A stretch of DNA of 64,000 nucleotides. It comes from Sophora flavescens. Its lineage: Eukaryota > Streptophyta > Magnoliopsida > Fabales > Fabaceae. The stretch is from NCBI GenBank assembly GCA_030762895.1, contig CM061063.1, positions 55,135,196 through 55,199,195 of the forward strand, written 5' to 3'. The position numbers were made by a program, and so were the translations under genes. Under the pieces are notes generated by a model that saw nothing but the letters and a program-made list of their open reading frames with translations, had not been told where the DNA came from and searched no databases. Position 1 is the stretch's first letter, and each line of letters begins with the position of its first letter. Below, piece by piece: positions 31,072 to 42,707 of this stretch.

Positions 31072-33492
31072 TTAAATAATTGCTTCGTCCGAGTCCTTAT
31101 CTTCTTGCCGACAGTCTTTTTTCACCACGCATCTTTCACATGCATGATTCCCATTTTCTTTAATAACTGAGCACAGCAAGTCGAGGACAGCTGACTGATA
31201 ATTCATGGACAGTCCTTGGAGTGTGTAGAAAGGTAGTTCAAAATTCATCAGTAGTGCCAAGTCCCTTTCTCTTATCAGTTTTCCACTAGTCTTGCTAAGA
31301 AGCAAACTATGTGGTCCTTTGTACATGGCTTTTATGAAGGAGTCTTTTCCAATAATTTGACATTGAGTAAAAATACTCGCCAGTTGATTAGCTAGAATTG
31401 TGACAATCTTTTCTTCGTCATAATCTTCTCCAGTCGGTTCATCTCGCATGGAAAAGCTGTTATTGCTTACTCCAATGAAGATTAAGTTCTTTGATGGTTG
31501 CTTAGTGGCAAAGTCTGGATAAGTCGAATAGAACTTCAAAAAGATAGTTCTGTCTAGGGGTGGCAAAATGATCCATTTGTCCATCATCCATCCAGTCCAT
31601 CCATAAGAAAATCCATCCAATCCATCCATTTATAAAAAAATAATATAAATGGATTGGATGGATTGGATGGTTTTTTTAGTGGATGGTTTATGATCCATCC
31701 AATATTTTTTAAAATCCATTGGACCAACAATCAAAAATGTAATGGATCAACTTTTATCCATTCCAAAACCAATTTATTTTTTTCATATTATTTTTCACCA
31801 AATAAAAAAAACCTCCATTTGTAACCAAAAAAAAAAAAAAAACTCCATGTAGATCACATGCAATTCGTTCGAAGTGTAGATTCAAAAACCCTATCGGTTT
31901 CAAATTGCACTGTAAGGCACAGATTCAAAAGCTAGGGTATAGATTGCAAGATCTACACTGCAAATTTCCTCCTCTTCACAAATCAGGTTCGATTTCCTCG
32001 GCTGGATTATGAAATCTGAATTCTCTTTTCGGAATTCTCTGGATTCTATGTGCAGTGGTGTTCTTCAACCTCATTTGTGCGATTTCCCCCAAATTTCATC
32101 ACCAAACCATTTCTTTGCTCAATGTTCTTCAACCTGATTTCAGTGAATCCCCCAAATTTGGATGCATAAGAACTGTGATGACTTCTATTTCCATTAGAAC
32201 TGTTAGTATCACCTTATTTCATATTTTAGTACATTTATGATTCTCAGTTTATGATGAGTGGTAGTAATTTGAGCACATTCCACGACAATAAAAAAAATTA
32301 TTAGGAGAAGATATTTTAAAATTAATAAAATTATTTAATTGTACAAAAAAATTTAGTAGGAGAGGATATTTTAAAACTAATAAAATTATTTAATTGTAAA
32401 AAAAATTATTCTTTAAAATAATTTTTATGGATGGATTGGATATCCATCCATAAAAAAGTTGTTAATGGATGGATTGGATGGATTTTATTAAATGGACATG
32501 GATGGATTGTATTTTTTTTAATGAATTTTTAATGGATCATAATGGGTTAATGGATCGTTTTCAATCCATCCATTACAATCCGCATAAAAATTTATCCAAT
32601 CCATCCATTTGCCACCCCTAGTTCTGTCTTTGGCAACATTCCTCTTGTAATTTTGGATGGCTTCTTTCAGACTATATGGGAACAATTTAATTTCTTCTAA
32701 GTCTTGGCTTAAGTAGAGACATTCAATAAGTCCAAATTGGAACATATTAAATGCGAGAATCGATGATGCTCCAGGAGTAATTATGGCCTTAACTCCGAAA
32801 ATGTTTCGGTTAACCATATAAAAATAATTAATTTTTTATTTCTCGGACCATTTGGTTAGTCTTTTTAGATTTTCATGAAATTTTTCTTTCGAAAATTGGA
32901 CTTGTAGTTCATGGTCTTTTCTTGAAGTAATTTGGTAGTCATCAATGGAAGAAGGAACTCTTCCGAGTATCCTTAGTGAAGTCTTTGGCTCTGGTGGAGT
33001 CTTTATTGTTTCAGAAAAAGTTCTCGGGCCAAGATAAACTTCTTTTCCCTTGCTCTGTTCTTTCGCAACCTTTTCCTGATAGTCTTTCATGGCTTTTTCA
33101 GCTTCTTCTTTCGTTCGAAATCCTTTGTGATGGATTCCGGAAACTCCAATGCAGTGAGGGGCTGGTTAATGCCATTCATCATAAATGCCTGGAAATGGTC
33201 CATTAAAAATGGCATACCATTTCTCCTTAGTATTTTCTTGTACTTGCTGCTTTAATTCTTTCAGCGTATTTTCTTCTGAGGATTTTCCTTTTACTTGTAA
33301 TTGGAACTCCAGTACTTCAATGTTTGCCTTGATCAGGTCCAGCTCCATTATTTTCTGCTTCTCTAGCATTCTTTGGAGTTGAATCTTCTTCTTTATTGCT
33401 TGATTGTTTGTTGCTCCATACTCTTGATAGTATATCTGCAAGAATATTTTTATCTCCTTTAATATGGGAGATTGAGTAATTGTATTTGGCAA
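31072..33492 (-). pseudogene. caulimovirid transactivator/viroplasmin (ORF VI-like), split by a hAT element
   Basis: A first frame (33492-33166) ends with the start of a viroplasmin/RNase H-binding-like domain (KWYAIFNGPFPGIYDEW). Further parts lie in 33090-32836 and 32817-32629; the rest (31546-31072) follows beyond the hAT element, which sits at 31555-32620 with duplicated target GTTCTGTC. There is a stop or frameshift near 33166, 33100 and 32825. The C-terminal part ends in a Cys-rich CERCVVKKDC motif. The family builds the viral inclusion bodies and promotes reinitiation of translation on polycistronic RNA. The gene overlaps the end of the RT frame by about 175 bp. Confidence 0.7.
31555..32620. 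mobile_element. hAT-type non-autonomous element 2, inside the viral insert
   Basis: 1,066 bp with ends TAGGGGTGGCAAA and TTTGCCACCCCTA and an 8-bp duplication GTTCTGTC at 31547-31554 and 32621-32628. Subterminal arrays of CCATCCAATCCATCCAT and the complement flank a 5'UTR-like centre (31850-32190) that contains a diverged internal duplication of GTTCTTCAACCT blocks. No transposase. It interrupts the viral ORF VI-like frame, so it is younger than the viral integration. Confidence 0.9.
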
Positions 33493-34636
33493 GTTTCATT
33501 TGCCATCTAATCAATCGTCCTTGTTTGTAAGTTCTTTTATGGTTTAAGTTCTTAAAACCTGCAACATAAGTAGAATCGGTTCGGACAATAAAGTCCTTAT
33601 CCAGTATATAAATCCGATGTTTTTCCAACATTCGGATCAAAGCCAGTGTTTCTTTTTCATGAGTAGGATAATTAATTTCACTGTCTGAAAAAGTTCCAGA
33701 CATGTATCTGCATAGTAATTCATTTTTGTATCCAGGGGGTTTTGCTTTCATAACACCTCCCCAACAGTCATTTGAGGCATCAGTCTCAATAATAATTAAA
33801 TCATCATATGAAGGATGATATAGCTCAGGAAGATCCCGGCATAAGTCTTTCATTTTTATAATTAGTCTATCATCTTCATCAGTCCATGTCCATAAGGCAT
33901 CCTTTTTTAGTTTTTGTTGAAGCGTCATTCTTTCTGATGCAAGATTCCTGATGAAACCTTCATTTGAAATATATGTTAATAGTCCAAGAAATCTTTGTAA
34001 ATCCTTTTTGTCCTTTAATTTCGTTGGAAAATTCTGAAGTTTTTCTAATACATGCCGCTGCATTATTATTTCCCCTTTTTCAATTTCTAATCCTAAGTAA
34101 TTAATTCTATTTTGGGCTAAAACAACCTTTTTCTTACTTAAAACTATTCCATGTTCATAACATCTATTAAGAACTAATTCTATCTTCTCAAAATGATCAT
34201 TTAATCCTTTATTAGAAAAGATTAATATATCATCAATATAGATAAGACAAAAATCTTTGAATTCCTTGAGAATTGAATCTATCCTTCGCTGGAAGATTCC
34301 TGTCGATTGTTTCAATCCCATTGGGAGTACATTCCATTCGTATTGACCCTGAGGACAACTGAAAACTGTTAATGCTTTTGATTCTTCTGTCAATCTAATT
34401 TGGTAGAAACGTGATTTACAGTCAAAGGTGCTAAACCAATCCATATTTCTAATTCTTTCAATAATTAAGTCTTTTCTCGGGAGGAAATAGGCATCTCCTT
34501 CCATAGCATCATTAATTTGTTTATAATTAATTACCATTCTTCTTTTGCTTCTTTTAATTTCATTATGATTCTCTACATAAAAGGCTGGTGCTGAGTGCTT
34601 GCTATTTGATGGTCTAATCAGTCCTTTTTGGCACAT
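33317..34636 (-). pseudogene. caulimovirid reverse transcriptase and RNase H
   Basis: 439 codons open on the minus strand. RT motifs in order: YKQIND, FSTFDCKSRFYQIRL, GLKQSTGIFQRRID and the catalytic YIDDILIFS. RNase H motifs follow: IIETDASNDCWGGVM, an EKETLALI segment and RTDSTYVAGF. The order and motifs match the caulimovirid polymerase, which copies pregenomic RNA into DNA. The upstream protease lies in another frame with a shift near 34630, whereas the family has one polyprotein. The RT frame itself is intact for its full domain length, which is unusual in this insert. Confidence 0.85.
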
Positions 34637-35361
34637 TTCTTCAATGTCTTTTGCAAATTCATCTCTATCTTGTTTTGTATAATCATTGGTTTACATTTTA
34701 CCTCTTTCGTTGGATCTTTTAGTTTTAATTCAACCAATTCAGTATTTTTGTTAATCTTTGGGTCTAAAGGATTTTCCCTACATACTTTATCTAAAAGTTT
34801 TTCTATGTGGGCTGGAATTATTCTATTTGGTTCTAGGTTTACTAGTGCATGGTGAATTTTTGTGCAAATTAAGCTAACTATCTCACCACGGTTCAGCTTG
34901 CGCGACTTTGATGAGTAAATACATTCAGAGAAATGAATAATTGGGATTTTGATAATCTCTCGTTGTTGTTTTTGATAAATATATGGTGTCTTGAGGGTGA
35001 TATATTTCAAGTATTGACAAAATGGTGCATAAAGTCTTAGGAAATTATTTCCAATAATTACATCTATACCTGTCTCTTGTTTATATATCGTAGGTATGAT
35101 AAATATTTTGTCTTGTATTTTCAAAGTAATTCTTTTGGCTATCCAATACAGATGATGTATCGATCCATCTGCAATTTGTATTTTCAGTGACTTTTCTAGT
35201 TTTTCCCATTTATCAAAAAGGGTTTCTGTCGCAAGGCAAAGACTTGCTCCAGTATCTATATATGCTTCTATTTCCTTATTACTATTTTCTATTATTATTT
35301 TTATATAAGTATTATTCGGATTCTCTTTCTTCTGAGGATAATTCATCTTCTGTATATTCAT
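34618..35361 (-). pseudogene. caulimovirid aspartic protease and start of the polymerase ORF
   Basis: 247 codons on the minus strand. The active site EAYIDTGASLCLA at about residues 32-44 and the later GIDVIIGNNFL segment mark a retropepsin-like protease, which processes the viral polyprotein. The frame then goes into the linker before RT and ends at a stop at 34618-34620, overlapping the RT frame; a frameshift separates it from RT. Confidence 0.75.
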
Positions 35362-35474
35362 ATATACTTATTTCTGAATCACTTATTTCTTCTTCTAGAG
35401 GTTCAAGTTCATATATCTGGAAAACTTGTTTTATTAATTTTGATTTCTCCTTAAAATCTTTTTCTTTTCTTTGA

Positions 35475-36350
35475 GGGCATTCATTAGCATAATGTCCTTA
35501 AACATTACATACCCAACAAACACATTTCTTTTTCCACTTCGGGCAGTATTTTCTTGGTGTTGATCTCTTTCTCCTAAAATATTTCTTATTATTTTTATAA
35601 TAATTCTTCTTTCTAGGATAAGTTTTTCGTAAGTTTGATTTCTTATAGTATTTTTTTATTCTTTATTATTTTATCGAAACCATATTTTCCCGATTTTTCT
35701 ATCTCTGGAATGTCACAACAAATGACAGTACTTCCTCTATTCAATTGTCTAATGGTTTCTCTATTCAAACATTGTTCTCTAAGTTCTTGGTATAGAAGTT
35801 TAATAACTCCTCCTAAAGTATTTACTGTTTCTTCATGTCTTGATTCCCAAAGTCTATTAATTTTTGAATTCAATGGATATGGTAATTTGTCTATGAAAAT
35901 ATATTTATATATCTCTTTAGTTTCTTCATCTAATTGATAGTAGTATTTTTGATATTCGCAGATGAAACTTTCGATCGGCACATATAACATATTTGCATTC
36001 TATTAAGATTAGCATTCTCAAGTAGAGTTTTGTTTGCTTTTTCTTTTTGTTCCATCAGATTATATCCTAAGAATTCTTGATGTATTAGTGTCATTACTAA
36101 TTTAACATAGTCCATGTTGTTATCTACCATTCTTCCATACTTAATCTAGTCTTCATCCTTAATTCCTACTAAAAACTTTTGTACATTCCCTGGCGTTTTA
36201 AATGTTACAAAGTTCCGTGTTTCTATAAAGTTTAGTTGTTTAAATCTTTCATCAGTCAAGATTATTAATATCATTTCATTAGTCCATCTTAATAAGACAT
36301 CTTCTTTATTTCTTATGCAGTCAAGGTCTAGTATATTTCCTGTATTATGG
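35475..36350 (-). pseudogene. caulimovirid coat protein with zinc knuckle, disrupted
   Basis: Coat-like segments occur in the minus frames 36130-35930 and 35990-35643, which overlap and so are joined by a frameshift near 35960. Near 35475-35523 a CX2CX4HX4C zinc knuckle is visible, but a TAA replaces one residue between its second Cys and the His. An acidic tract follows. The arrangement (structural core, basic region, knuckle) matches caulimovirid capsid proteins, which package the genome. It is clearly dead. Confidence 0.65.
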
Positions 36351-37288
36351 TATCGAGGTTTAAATTTTTCTTGAATTTTTGTTCATTTATTATTATTTTT
36401 TCATATGTATCCTTTATTATACATAGTTTCTTCTTCATATCTATCCCAAGCTCATTCGGAGTATTTATATTCTTCCCATTTCCTTTTAGGACTTTTTCCA
36501 CTATATTCTCATTTTTTCATTCTTATATGGTTTTCTTCAGATTCTGAAGATGAGCTATAATTCAAGATTATTTCTTCATTTTCATTATTTTCTATATCTT
36601 TTTTATTGATTCGATCAACCTTGTGCATTTGATTGTTTTCTTGTTCAACAATATTAAGTTGCTCTAGTAATTATTGTATTTCTTCTATATCATTTGATTT
36701 TCTTAATGTTTCCATGTATTCGTCTTTTATCATCTCCATGCGGATACAGGTGTAGGTATCCTTGATGATTCTTGGTCTAGTTCTTGTTTAATTACTATTT
36801 TATTTAAATTCTTTGTTTCCAAAATTTCTTCTAATTCCCCTTTTGTTATGCATCTATTATTTTCTTCATGCCTTAAGAGGTCTTCTAATTGTTCTAGAAT
36901 GATTTTTATTCTGTCAATATCTTCATTTTTATCTATTTCTTTTCCCCTGCTTATATTGTATAATGTTTCCTTAATATTTTTTTATCTCATTTTGTACCTT
37001 ATTGCAAGTGTAATTTGCAATTCTATCTGTATTTTCTATTAACTGAATAATATTTTTATTTATATCTTTCATAATTCTTTCCAATTCTTTAAATCCCGCT
37101 TCTATTTCTTCAGATAAACCCATTATCCTATATAATTTTCTAGTTCCATTTTTAGTCTTTTTATTCTTTTTCTAACCAATTCTTGGTGGGAAATAATATA
37201 GTCATTTTGTTATAATATTTTTAATATTCTTAAGTATCTTCTTAATTCATGAATGCATTGTTTTATTGTTAATACTTTATTCATAATT
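36351..37288 (-). pseudogene. caulimovirid small ORFs upstream of coat (coiled-coil, virion-associated-like)
   Basis: On the minus strand from about 37285 a Lys/Glu-rich helical frame begins but is stopped quickly. A second, starting at about 37122, has heptad-like Ile/Leu spacing and continues after a frameshift near 36985 to a basic, Pro-containing end (RIPTPVSAW) near 36740. The size, coiled-coil nature and basic C-terminus resemble the virion-associated protein of caulimovirids. The acidic sequence at 36350-36720 is probably the N-terminal part of the coat ORF, with several stops. Assignment is by position and composition. Confidence 0.45.
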
Positions 37289-37290
37289 GA

Positions 37291-38776
37291 AATAGTAGCT
37301 TGCTACAGTACGGTGTATGTGTTTATTTTGTGTGTCAATTTATCAATTCTGATTCATTAAAATAACTTTTTACAGAAACCTCAAAGTTTATGTACCCGAA
37401 AATAACACTTCTAGATTTCGAATGATTAAGTCATGTGGCCATGATTAAACGCAGATCTATTTAGAGTAGGTTTCTTTAACTTTCTAAACAAGCTGTTGTC
37501 TTAATACTATGACCTCTATGATGTAAGATAGATACATTGGCGTGAAATTACTTTCATGATTGATAAGTTTGAAACAGAAGGAAGAATATGAAAACCAACA
37601 ATCAAAGTGATTGCCCATATGTTTTTGACTTCTTCACTGTATACAGAGGAGTTTTGTAGGCCTTCTTGAAACTTTTCAAAACAGTGTTTTTCTCTTTTAA
37701 TAAATAGTTTGGGCCTTGTACAAAAAATGTAGTTTGGGCCTACCTTTTGGATTAATTTGGGTCGAGTTAGTTGGGCCAAGCTGTGTCCTAAGATTCAGCT
37801 GTAGTTATGTGATATTTTGAGATCCAACTTTTTCAATGTTGCTTCGACTTGCGGTGTTTTATATTCATAATATGCATATATAAAATTGAGTAAAATTATG
37901 ATTCGTGACGAAAGTTATGCAGTGCTTGTGTATGAAGTTCTTACATGCTTGAATTTGTTGAGTGACAGCTTGGCGCAGTTTTCAGTTGAAATTTGATTAC
38001 GGCCAGCCACGTCTTCGAGTTGAGGCTGAACCTACCTCCATGTGATTTTGGTTTTAGGTTGTAAATTTTCATAATTGATTTTGTCCTATGTGAAACATGA
38101 TTTTAATAAAAAATAAGGTGTTTGTTTAACGTTAGTGCCCGATAAAATTGATTCAGCCTTCAAAAACGATTTTGATTAAAAGTTACAAAAAGTAGCTTCT
38201 GCGTCTTTTAATGTTGACTTAATTTGTTAAGTTGGTTAAGTTAGCTATATTCATTTAGAAGTTAGTTAACATTGAAATCATTAGGTTGAGAGATTTATAT
38301 TAAAATTTACATTAAAGTTGTTTTCAAAGTAAAAACATCCAAAAATAAATTACTTCACTCCACAAATTCAATTCTATCCAAATCAATTTTATTCAGAATT
38401 ACTTTTGTCAGACGCTTATCCAAATGTACACGAATATGAAGGTTTGCAATTCACCGGATAAATTACCATAAAGTGAGACTTTGAGAATTATTTAAAGATA
38501 AATTGTATTTGAAAAGTTAAAACAAGAAAATTATGTTTTAATTAGTGTTAAAGATATATATATATTTTAATTATTATGCTTTTCAATTGAAAACAACAGA
38601 ATTATGTTTATAAGTAATTAACAGTGACATTTAGAAAAAAATACTAAAAATCGGCGCATAGATTATTGTTCTTGTAATAATTGTTTTCAAGTGTATAAGC
38701 AACACCGTGAGAAGCTTTTACGATAAAAAAGTAATTTTACTAGTTTCTAATAGTTTCCCAGGTAAATTATCTCAAT
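37291..38776. other. gene-free stretch with a MITE-like fragment
   Basis: No gene recognised. Around 38118-38430 there is a diverged relative of the 4.9-5.9 kb MITEs (GTGTTTGTTTAACG at the left, AAGTAGCTTCTGCG inside, CCAAATGTACAC at the right). The remainder is AT-rich. The minus frame 37516-37779 shows no family. Confidence 0.45.
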
Positions 38777-41067
38777 GTGCTAGTGACCTTAAGAACAGGA
38801 GCCGCACCCTCTCTCCTAGTTTTCGGCTGGACATTGCACATTGTAAGAAAAATCTGGCTGGTCTTCATAAGGGATAGAGCTTCTCGTAACCATTTCAATG
38901 CTCTAAGGATTAGATTAGCCGAGTTATTGGTTCAGGAGGAAGCTTACGAGACAAAGGGCTAAAACTCACTCGTTGAGAGGAGGTGATTCTAATACTAAAT
39001 TCTTTCATGCTTTCGCTACATCTAGGAAGAAAGTTAATACTATTGATAACTTGATGGATTACAACGGTAATGTAGTGAGCTCGCAAGAAGGTCTTTGTCA
39101 GTTGGCGAAAGATTATTTTGATGGTTTGTTTAAAGGTGGACGAAGAGAAGTGGAAGTTGTGGTGGATCATGTGCAGATCAAAATAAATGAGGATGATTAA
39201 TGCTATGCTCCTTCGCCCATTCTCTGATGATGAATTTAAACAAGCAGTCCTAGAAATGCACCCTGATTAAAGCTCAGGTCCGGATGGTCTTAATGTAGCT
39301 TTCTATCAAACGTTCTGGAATTTATGTGGGTCTGATGTTATCTTGACTTGTCAAAAGTGGCTTGAGGATGGTGTGTTGCTTCAAAGGTAAACGGTACTAA
39401 TATTGTTCTTATCCCCAAATGTGAGAATCCTTCATCTATGTGTGATCTTCGACCCATTTCTTTGTGTAATGTTATCTATAAAATTTTGTCAAAGACTTTG
39501 GCTAATAGATTGACACAGGTTATTAGTAAGTGTGTTTCAGAGGAGCAATCTGTCTTTGTTGCTGGAAGATCTATAGTGGATAATGCCCTTATTGCTACGA
39601 AAATTATTCACTACATGAAATGCAAAACAAAAGGTGCTAATGGGGATATCGCTTTGAAGCGGGATGTTAGTAAAACATATGACTGTATATTCTTTGCATC
39701 GAAAGTCTGTCAGCCTTGATAAAAAAAGAGGAGCAAAGTGGTCGTATTCATGGCATTAAGATTTGTAGAAGGGCTCCTATCATCACCCATCTCCTATTTG
39801 CTGATGATAATTTCCTTTTTATGAGGGCAAATGAGCATGAAGTTGGCGTTGTTAAAGATCTCCTGCATACCTATGAGTTGGCATCTGGGCAAGCTATTAA
39901 CATGGATAAATTAGCTATGATTTTTTCGTGAAATGTCACTCCTCATGATTGTGATCACCTATCTCATAATATGGGCAAATATTTAATTAGGGATCCCGTC
40001 TATGATTGGTAGGAATAAAAAGGAGGTTTTTAATTATATAAAAGACCAAGTTTGAAAGAAGGCGAGTTCCTGGAAAGGTAAGATGCTATCAATGGGTGGT
40101 AGAGAAGTATCGATAAAGTCAATAGCCCAATCAATTCCTACTTATTGTATGAGCATGTATCTCATCCCTCCCTTCCTTAGTGATGAGATTCAAAAATGCT
40201 AAACTCTTTTTGGTAGGGTTTGAGTAATAGGGAATCTAAAGGAATAAAATGGCTCTCATGGGATAAAATTTCTATGCCTAAATGTTGGGGTGGTCTAGGC
40301 TTCCATAATTTGCATGCTTTTAACTTAACTATGCTTAGAAAACAAGCCCGGAAATTTATCGTGGAACCAAATTCCCTGATGACAAGAATCTTGAAAGCAA
40401 AATATTTCTCAGAGGGACATTTTCTTGAGGCCAATTTGGGACATAACCCCTCCTATGCATGGCGAAGCATCTGATCGTCCAAAATAGTAGTAGTACAGGA
40501 AGGCGCTAAAATAGGTTATTGGATCAGACAGGAAGATTCCCTCAAGGAACGGCAATTGGTTGAAATGTCCAGAAAATTGTCCAGCGCAGGTTCGAGAGCT
40601 TCATGTTAGTGAGCTTCTTATCCCTAACGTCAAAGCTTGGAATGCCAACTTGGTCCATGCATTACTACCTGGAAATTTGGCCAGTCAAGTCCTCAATAGT
40701 TCGGTTGGTGACGTAGAAACTGCTTGCCCACAAGTTCTCAACTCCAGAAAAAGGAATTCAATGCCCTGGTGCTTGTGTACGTTCTGCAGCTCGGATTCGG
40801 AGAATATATGACATTCATATATTAATCTCATGCCAACTTAGTCAAACATGCTGGATTCACCAGGGACTTTGGCATCATATAGAAACTTACCTCACAATAG
40901 CAGATGACTTCGTTGATCTTTGCTATAACCTTGTGGAGCCTATGGACTGGAATAAATGAGTTACTATGGGATAATAAAATGCCTTCGCCAGAAAGTGTTA
41001 CCTTCCTTGCGGATTGGAGAGTGGCGAATGAGACAAAACAGTAAGCACTAGATGGGAACCCCATGTG

Positions 41068-42372
41068 CAGTGGCGGAGCTTGAACCAAAAATTTGGGGGA
41101 GCCAAAATATATGTATAATTTAAATTTATAATATCATATTACATTTCTAAAATTTAAGTTCTAATGTAAACTCAAAGTTGATAAAAAACAATATTAAAGT
41201 AAATGACTAGGAATTACCTTAAAGTGCTCCTCTACCCTCATTGAGTGATTTAAAATCATCAATAATTGAATCAGAACTAAAACTTTCAGCAATCTCCCTT
41301 TCAATATAAACTGTCATGCTATCGGCTAGAAAATCGGCTTCCATCTTGTTTCTCAACCTATTCTTGATAATTTTCATTGCCGAAAAAGATCTTTCAGTTA
41401 TAGCAGTAGAGACTTGAAGAGTCATGACAAGGTGGAGTAGTCTTTGAATCAAGTAGTAAACTTCTGACTTTTTTGTTCTTGCTAGGATCACATTCTAAAG
41501 AATTCTCAAAATCATAACCTGAAACTCTAGGAACCTTGGAAAGTTGCTTATCATTTTCTTCAATTCTTGGATTCTCGAGACATTTTTCGGGTTCGGATGT
41601 GGAACTTATATTTTCTTCAGCTTTCTCACAAGTCTTCCTCTTGAAAAGAAAATCAATTCTTTTATTCTTGATCATTATTTTTCTTATGCAAAGGAACAAT
41701 TGCAAAGAGATAAATGCCAAAAAAAATCATATGTAACCAGCCTATTAACTCTGCTGCCCGCCCCTAAAACAATAGCCTCACACATGACACACTAGTACAG
41801 AGCAAGAAATATAACAGCAGCCTCATAAACAAAATTAAACAAAATAACTTCATAACCCTTTTACTCTTTGTAACGCCCCAACACTAGCAGTAACTACGAT
41901 ACCAGGAAATTGGAAAAAACGTAATGACCACCTCTCAACGCAGCATAGAGTCATGTTTAAAAGCCTCCTCTTACTTCTACTATGACTATATTCTAGACAA
42001 GTAAGTAAATAACAGGGTTTAAATAAGAGCAAACCAGAAAAATAAAATTATTAAGTTAACAAACAAAAACAAGAAATGCTAATAGTCTAACATTAACATG
42101 TACCTAGTGGAGAAGTGAATGGATGACTTGCTGACGCACAAGAAGAGAAGACAAAAGGCTTCATCCAAGTCCTTCAGGGGTATTAGCGCAAGACTCCAAA
42201 GAAATGTGGAAGTGGAGGGCGGTGGATTAGTCAACAACAGGCTTTAGGGGTTATTAAATTGAGGTTGGACTTTAGTTGGGCTTTTATTAATATGTATAAA
42301 AAATGAAAGTAAAAAAAAAAAAAGTTTGGGGGAGCCAAGGCTCCCCTATGTCACTTAAAAGCTCCGCCCCTG
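41068..42372 (-). mobile_element. hAT element 3 with deleted transposase
   Basis: 1,305 bp with ends CAGTGGCGGAGCTTGAACC and, reversed, CAGGGGCGGAGCTTTTAAG, and an 8-bp duplication CCCATGTG at 41060-41067 and 42373-42380. Both ends carry the GGGGGAGCC subterminal phrase. It contains two transposase pieces on the minus strand. It is inserted in the LINE. Confidence 0.9.
41219..41720 (-). pseudogene. hAT transposase remnants (N-terminal piece joined to C-terminal dimerisation domain)
   Basis: The lower frame (41491-41219) carries TAITERSFSAMKIIKNRLRN and a DSMTVYIEREIA segment, the hAT C-terminal dimerisation region of the TTF/zinc-finger MYM-like clade. The upper frame (41720-41394) carries the N-terminal KNKRIDFLFKRK with a Ser/Glu-rich linker. 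The DDE catalytic middle is missing and the frames do not agree, so the element cannot mobilise itself. Confidence 0.75.
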
Positions 42373-42449
42373 CCCATGTGCATGAGACACTCAACTGCAA
42401 TATTCATGCTAGTTTTTCTCAACAGAATGGGCTAACTAACATTGCTATG

Positions 42450-42707
42450 TGTTGGAGTGTCAAGTGTGAGTAAGAAGTCGCACATTAGATGTAAATGGAC
42501 ATGTTGAGCAACATATAAGTGAGGGAACCCATACACTCATTGCCTTAAGGTTTTGGGTAAAAGATGTGGTGTCCAAATCACTTGTATGGTTTGGTCTTAG
42601 CCCAAGGTGGAGATCTCCCCAGTGTTTTAGCCCCCCTCATGACCCAACAGTGGTATCACAGCAAAGACTTGTATGATCCCATTGAGGGGATACTGCTCGA
42701 CCCAAGG
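42450..42707 (+). mobile_element. short copia-type LTR plus primer site and gag scrap, plus orientation
   Basis: A 200-bp LTR (42450-42649, TGTTGGAGTGTCAAG to GACCCAACA) is followed by GTGGTATCACAGC, an initiator-Met primer site with one change. Directly after it comes AAAGACTTGTATGATCCCAT, which matches the gag of copia element D (minus strand near 47350-47370) but in opposite orientation. The gag scrap ends near 42707, where minus-strand integrase of element D begins. It is a chimera. Confidence 0.65.

Larger units (their letters stand above)
28800..37290 (-). mobile_element. endogenous caulimovirid (plant pararetrovirus), near full-length, degraded
   Basis: On the minus strand, from high to low coordinates: coiled-coil ORF, coat with zinc knuckle, aspartic protease, RT/RNase H, viroplasmin-type transactivator, intergenic region with TATA box, movement protein, initiator-Met primer site, small ORF. 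Minus one hAT insertion this is about 7.4 kb, close to an entire caulimovirid genome. The linear order is a circular permutation of the viral map. Nearly every ORF is interrupted by stops or frameshifts, so it is an old, inactive copy. No integrase is seen, as expected; integration of this family is incidental to replication. The arrangement with the primer site after the movement gene reminds me of soymoviruses. Confidence 0.85.
38777..42449 (+). mobile_element. degraded LINE (L1-type) ORF2, interrupted by a hAT element
   Basis: Plus-strand fragments in L1 order: the pre-RT GGDSNTKFFHAFATSRKK at about 38980, RT with CDLRPISLCNVIYKILSK (39440) and LKRDVSKTYDC (39655), a deletion just after that, then the catalytic-loop LLFADDNFLFMRA (about 39800), a zinc-finger-proximal region with WGGLGFHNLHAFN (40290), and after the hAT element at 41068-42372 an RNase H-like CNIHASFSQQNG (42395-42430). 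Frameshifts and stops abound. It ends where the copia-type LTR begins at 42450. Such elements move by target-primed reverse transcription; this one is inactive. Confidence 0.75.

Noticed and set aside
28800..37290. Possibility of an active or recoverable virus
   Set aside because: Coat, movement and transactivator genes carry multiple stops and frameshifts, and a hAT element interrupts one of them; it is an inert relic.
28768..37325. Similarity of CTACAGT-containing flanks on both sides of the viral insert as a target duplication
   Set aside because: CTACAGTGGCGTATAT and CTACAGTACGGTGTAT agree only partly and are at uncertain boundaries; not enough to call.
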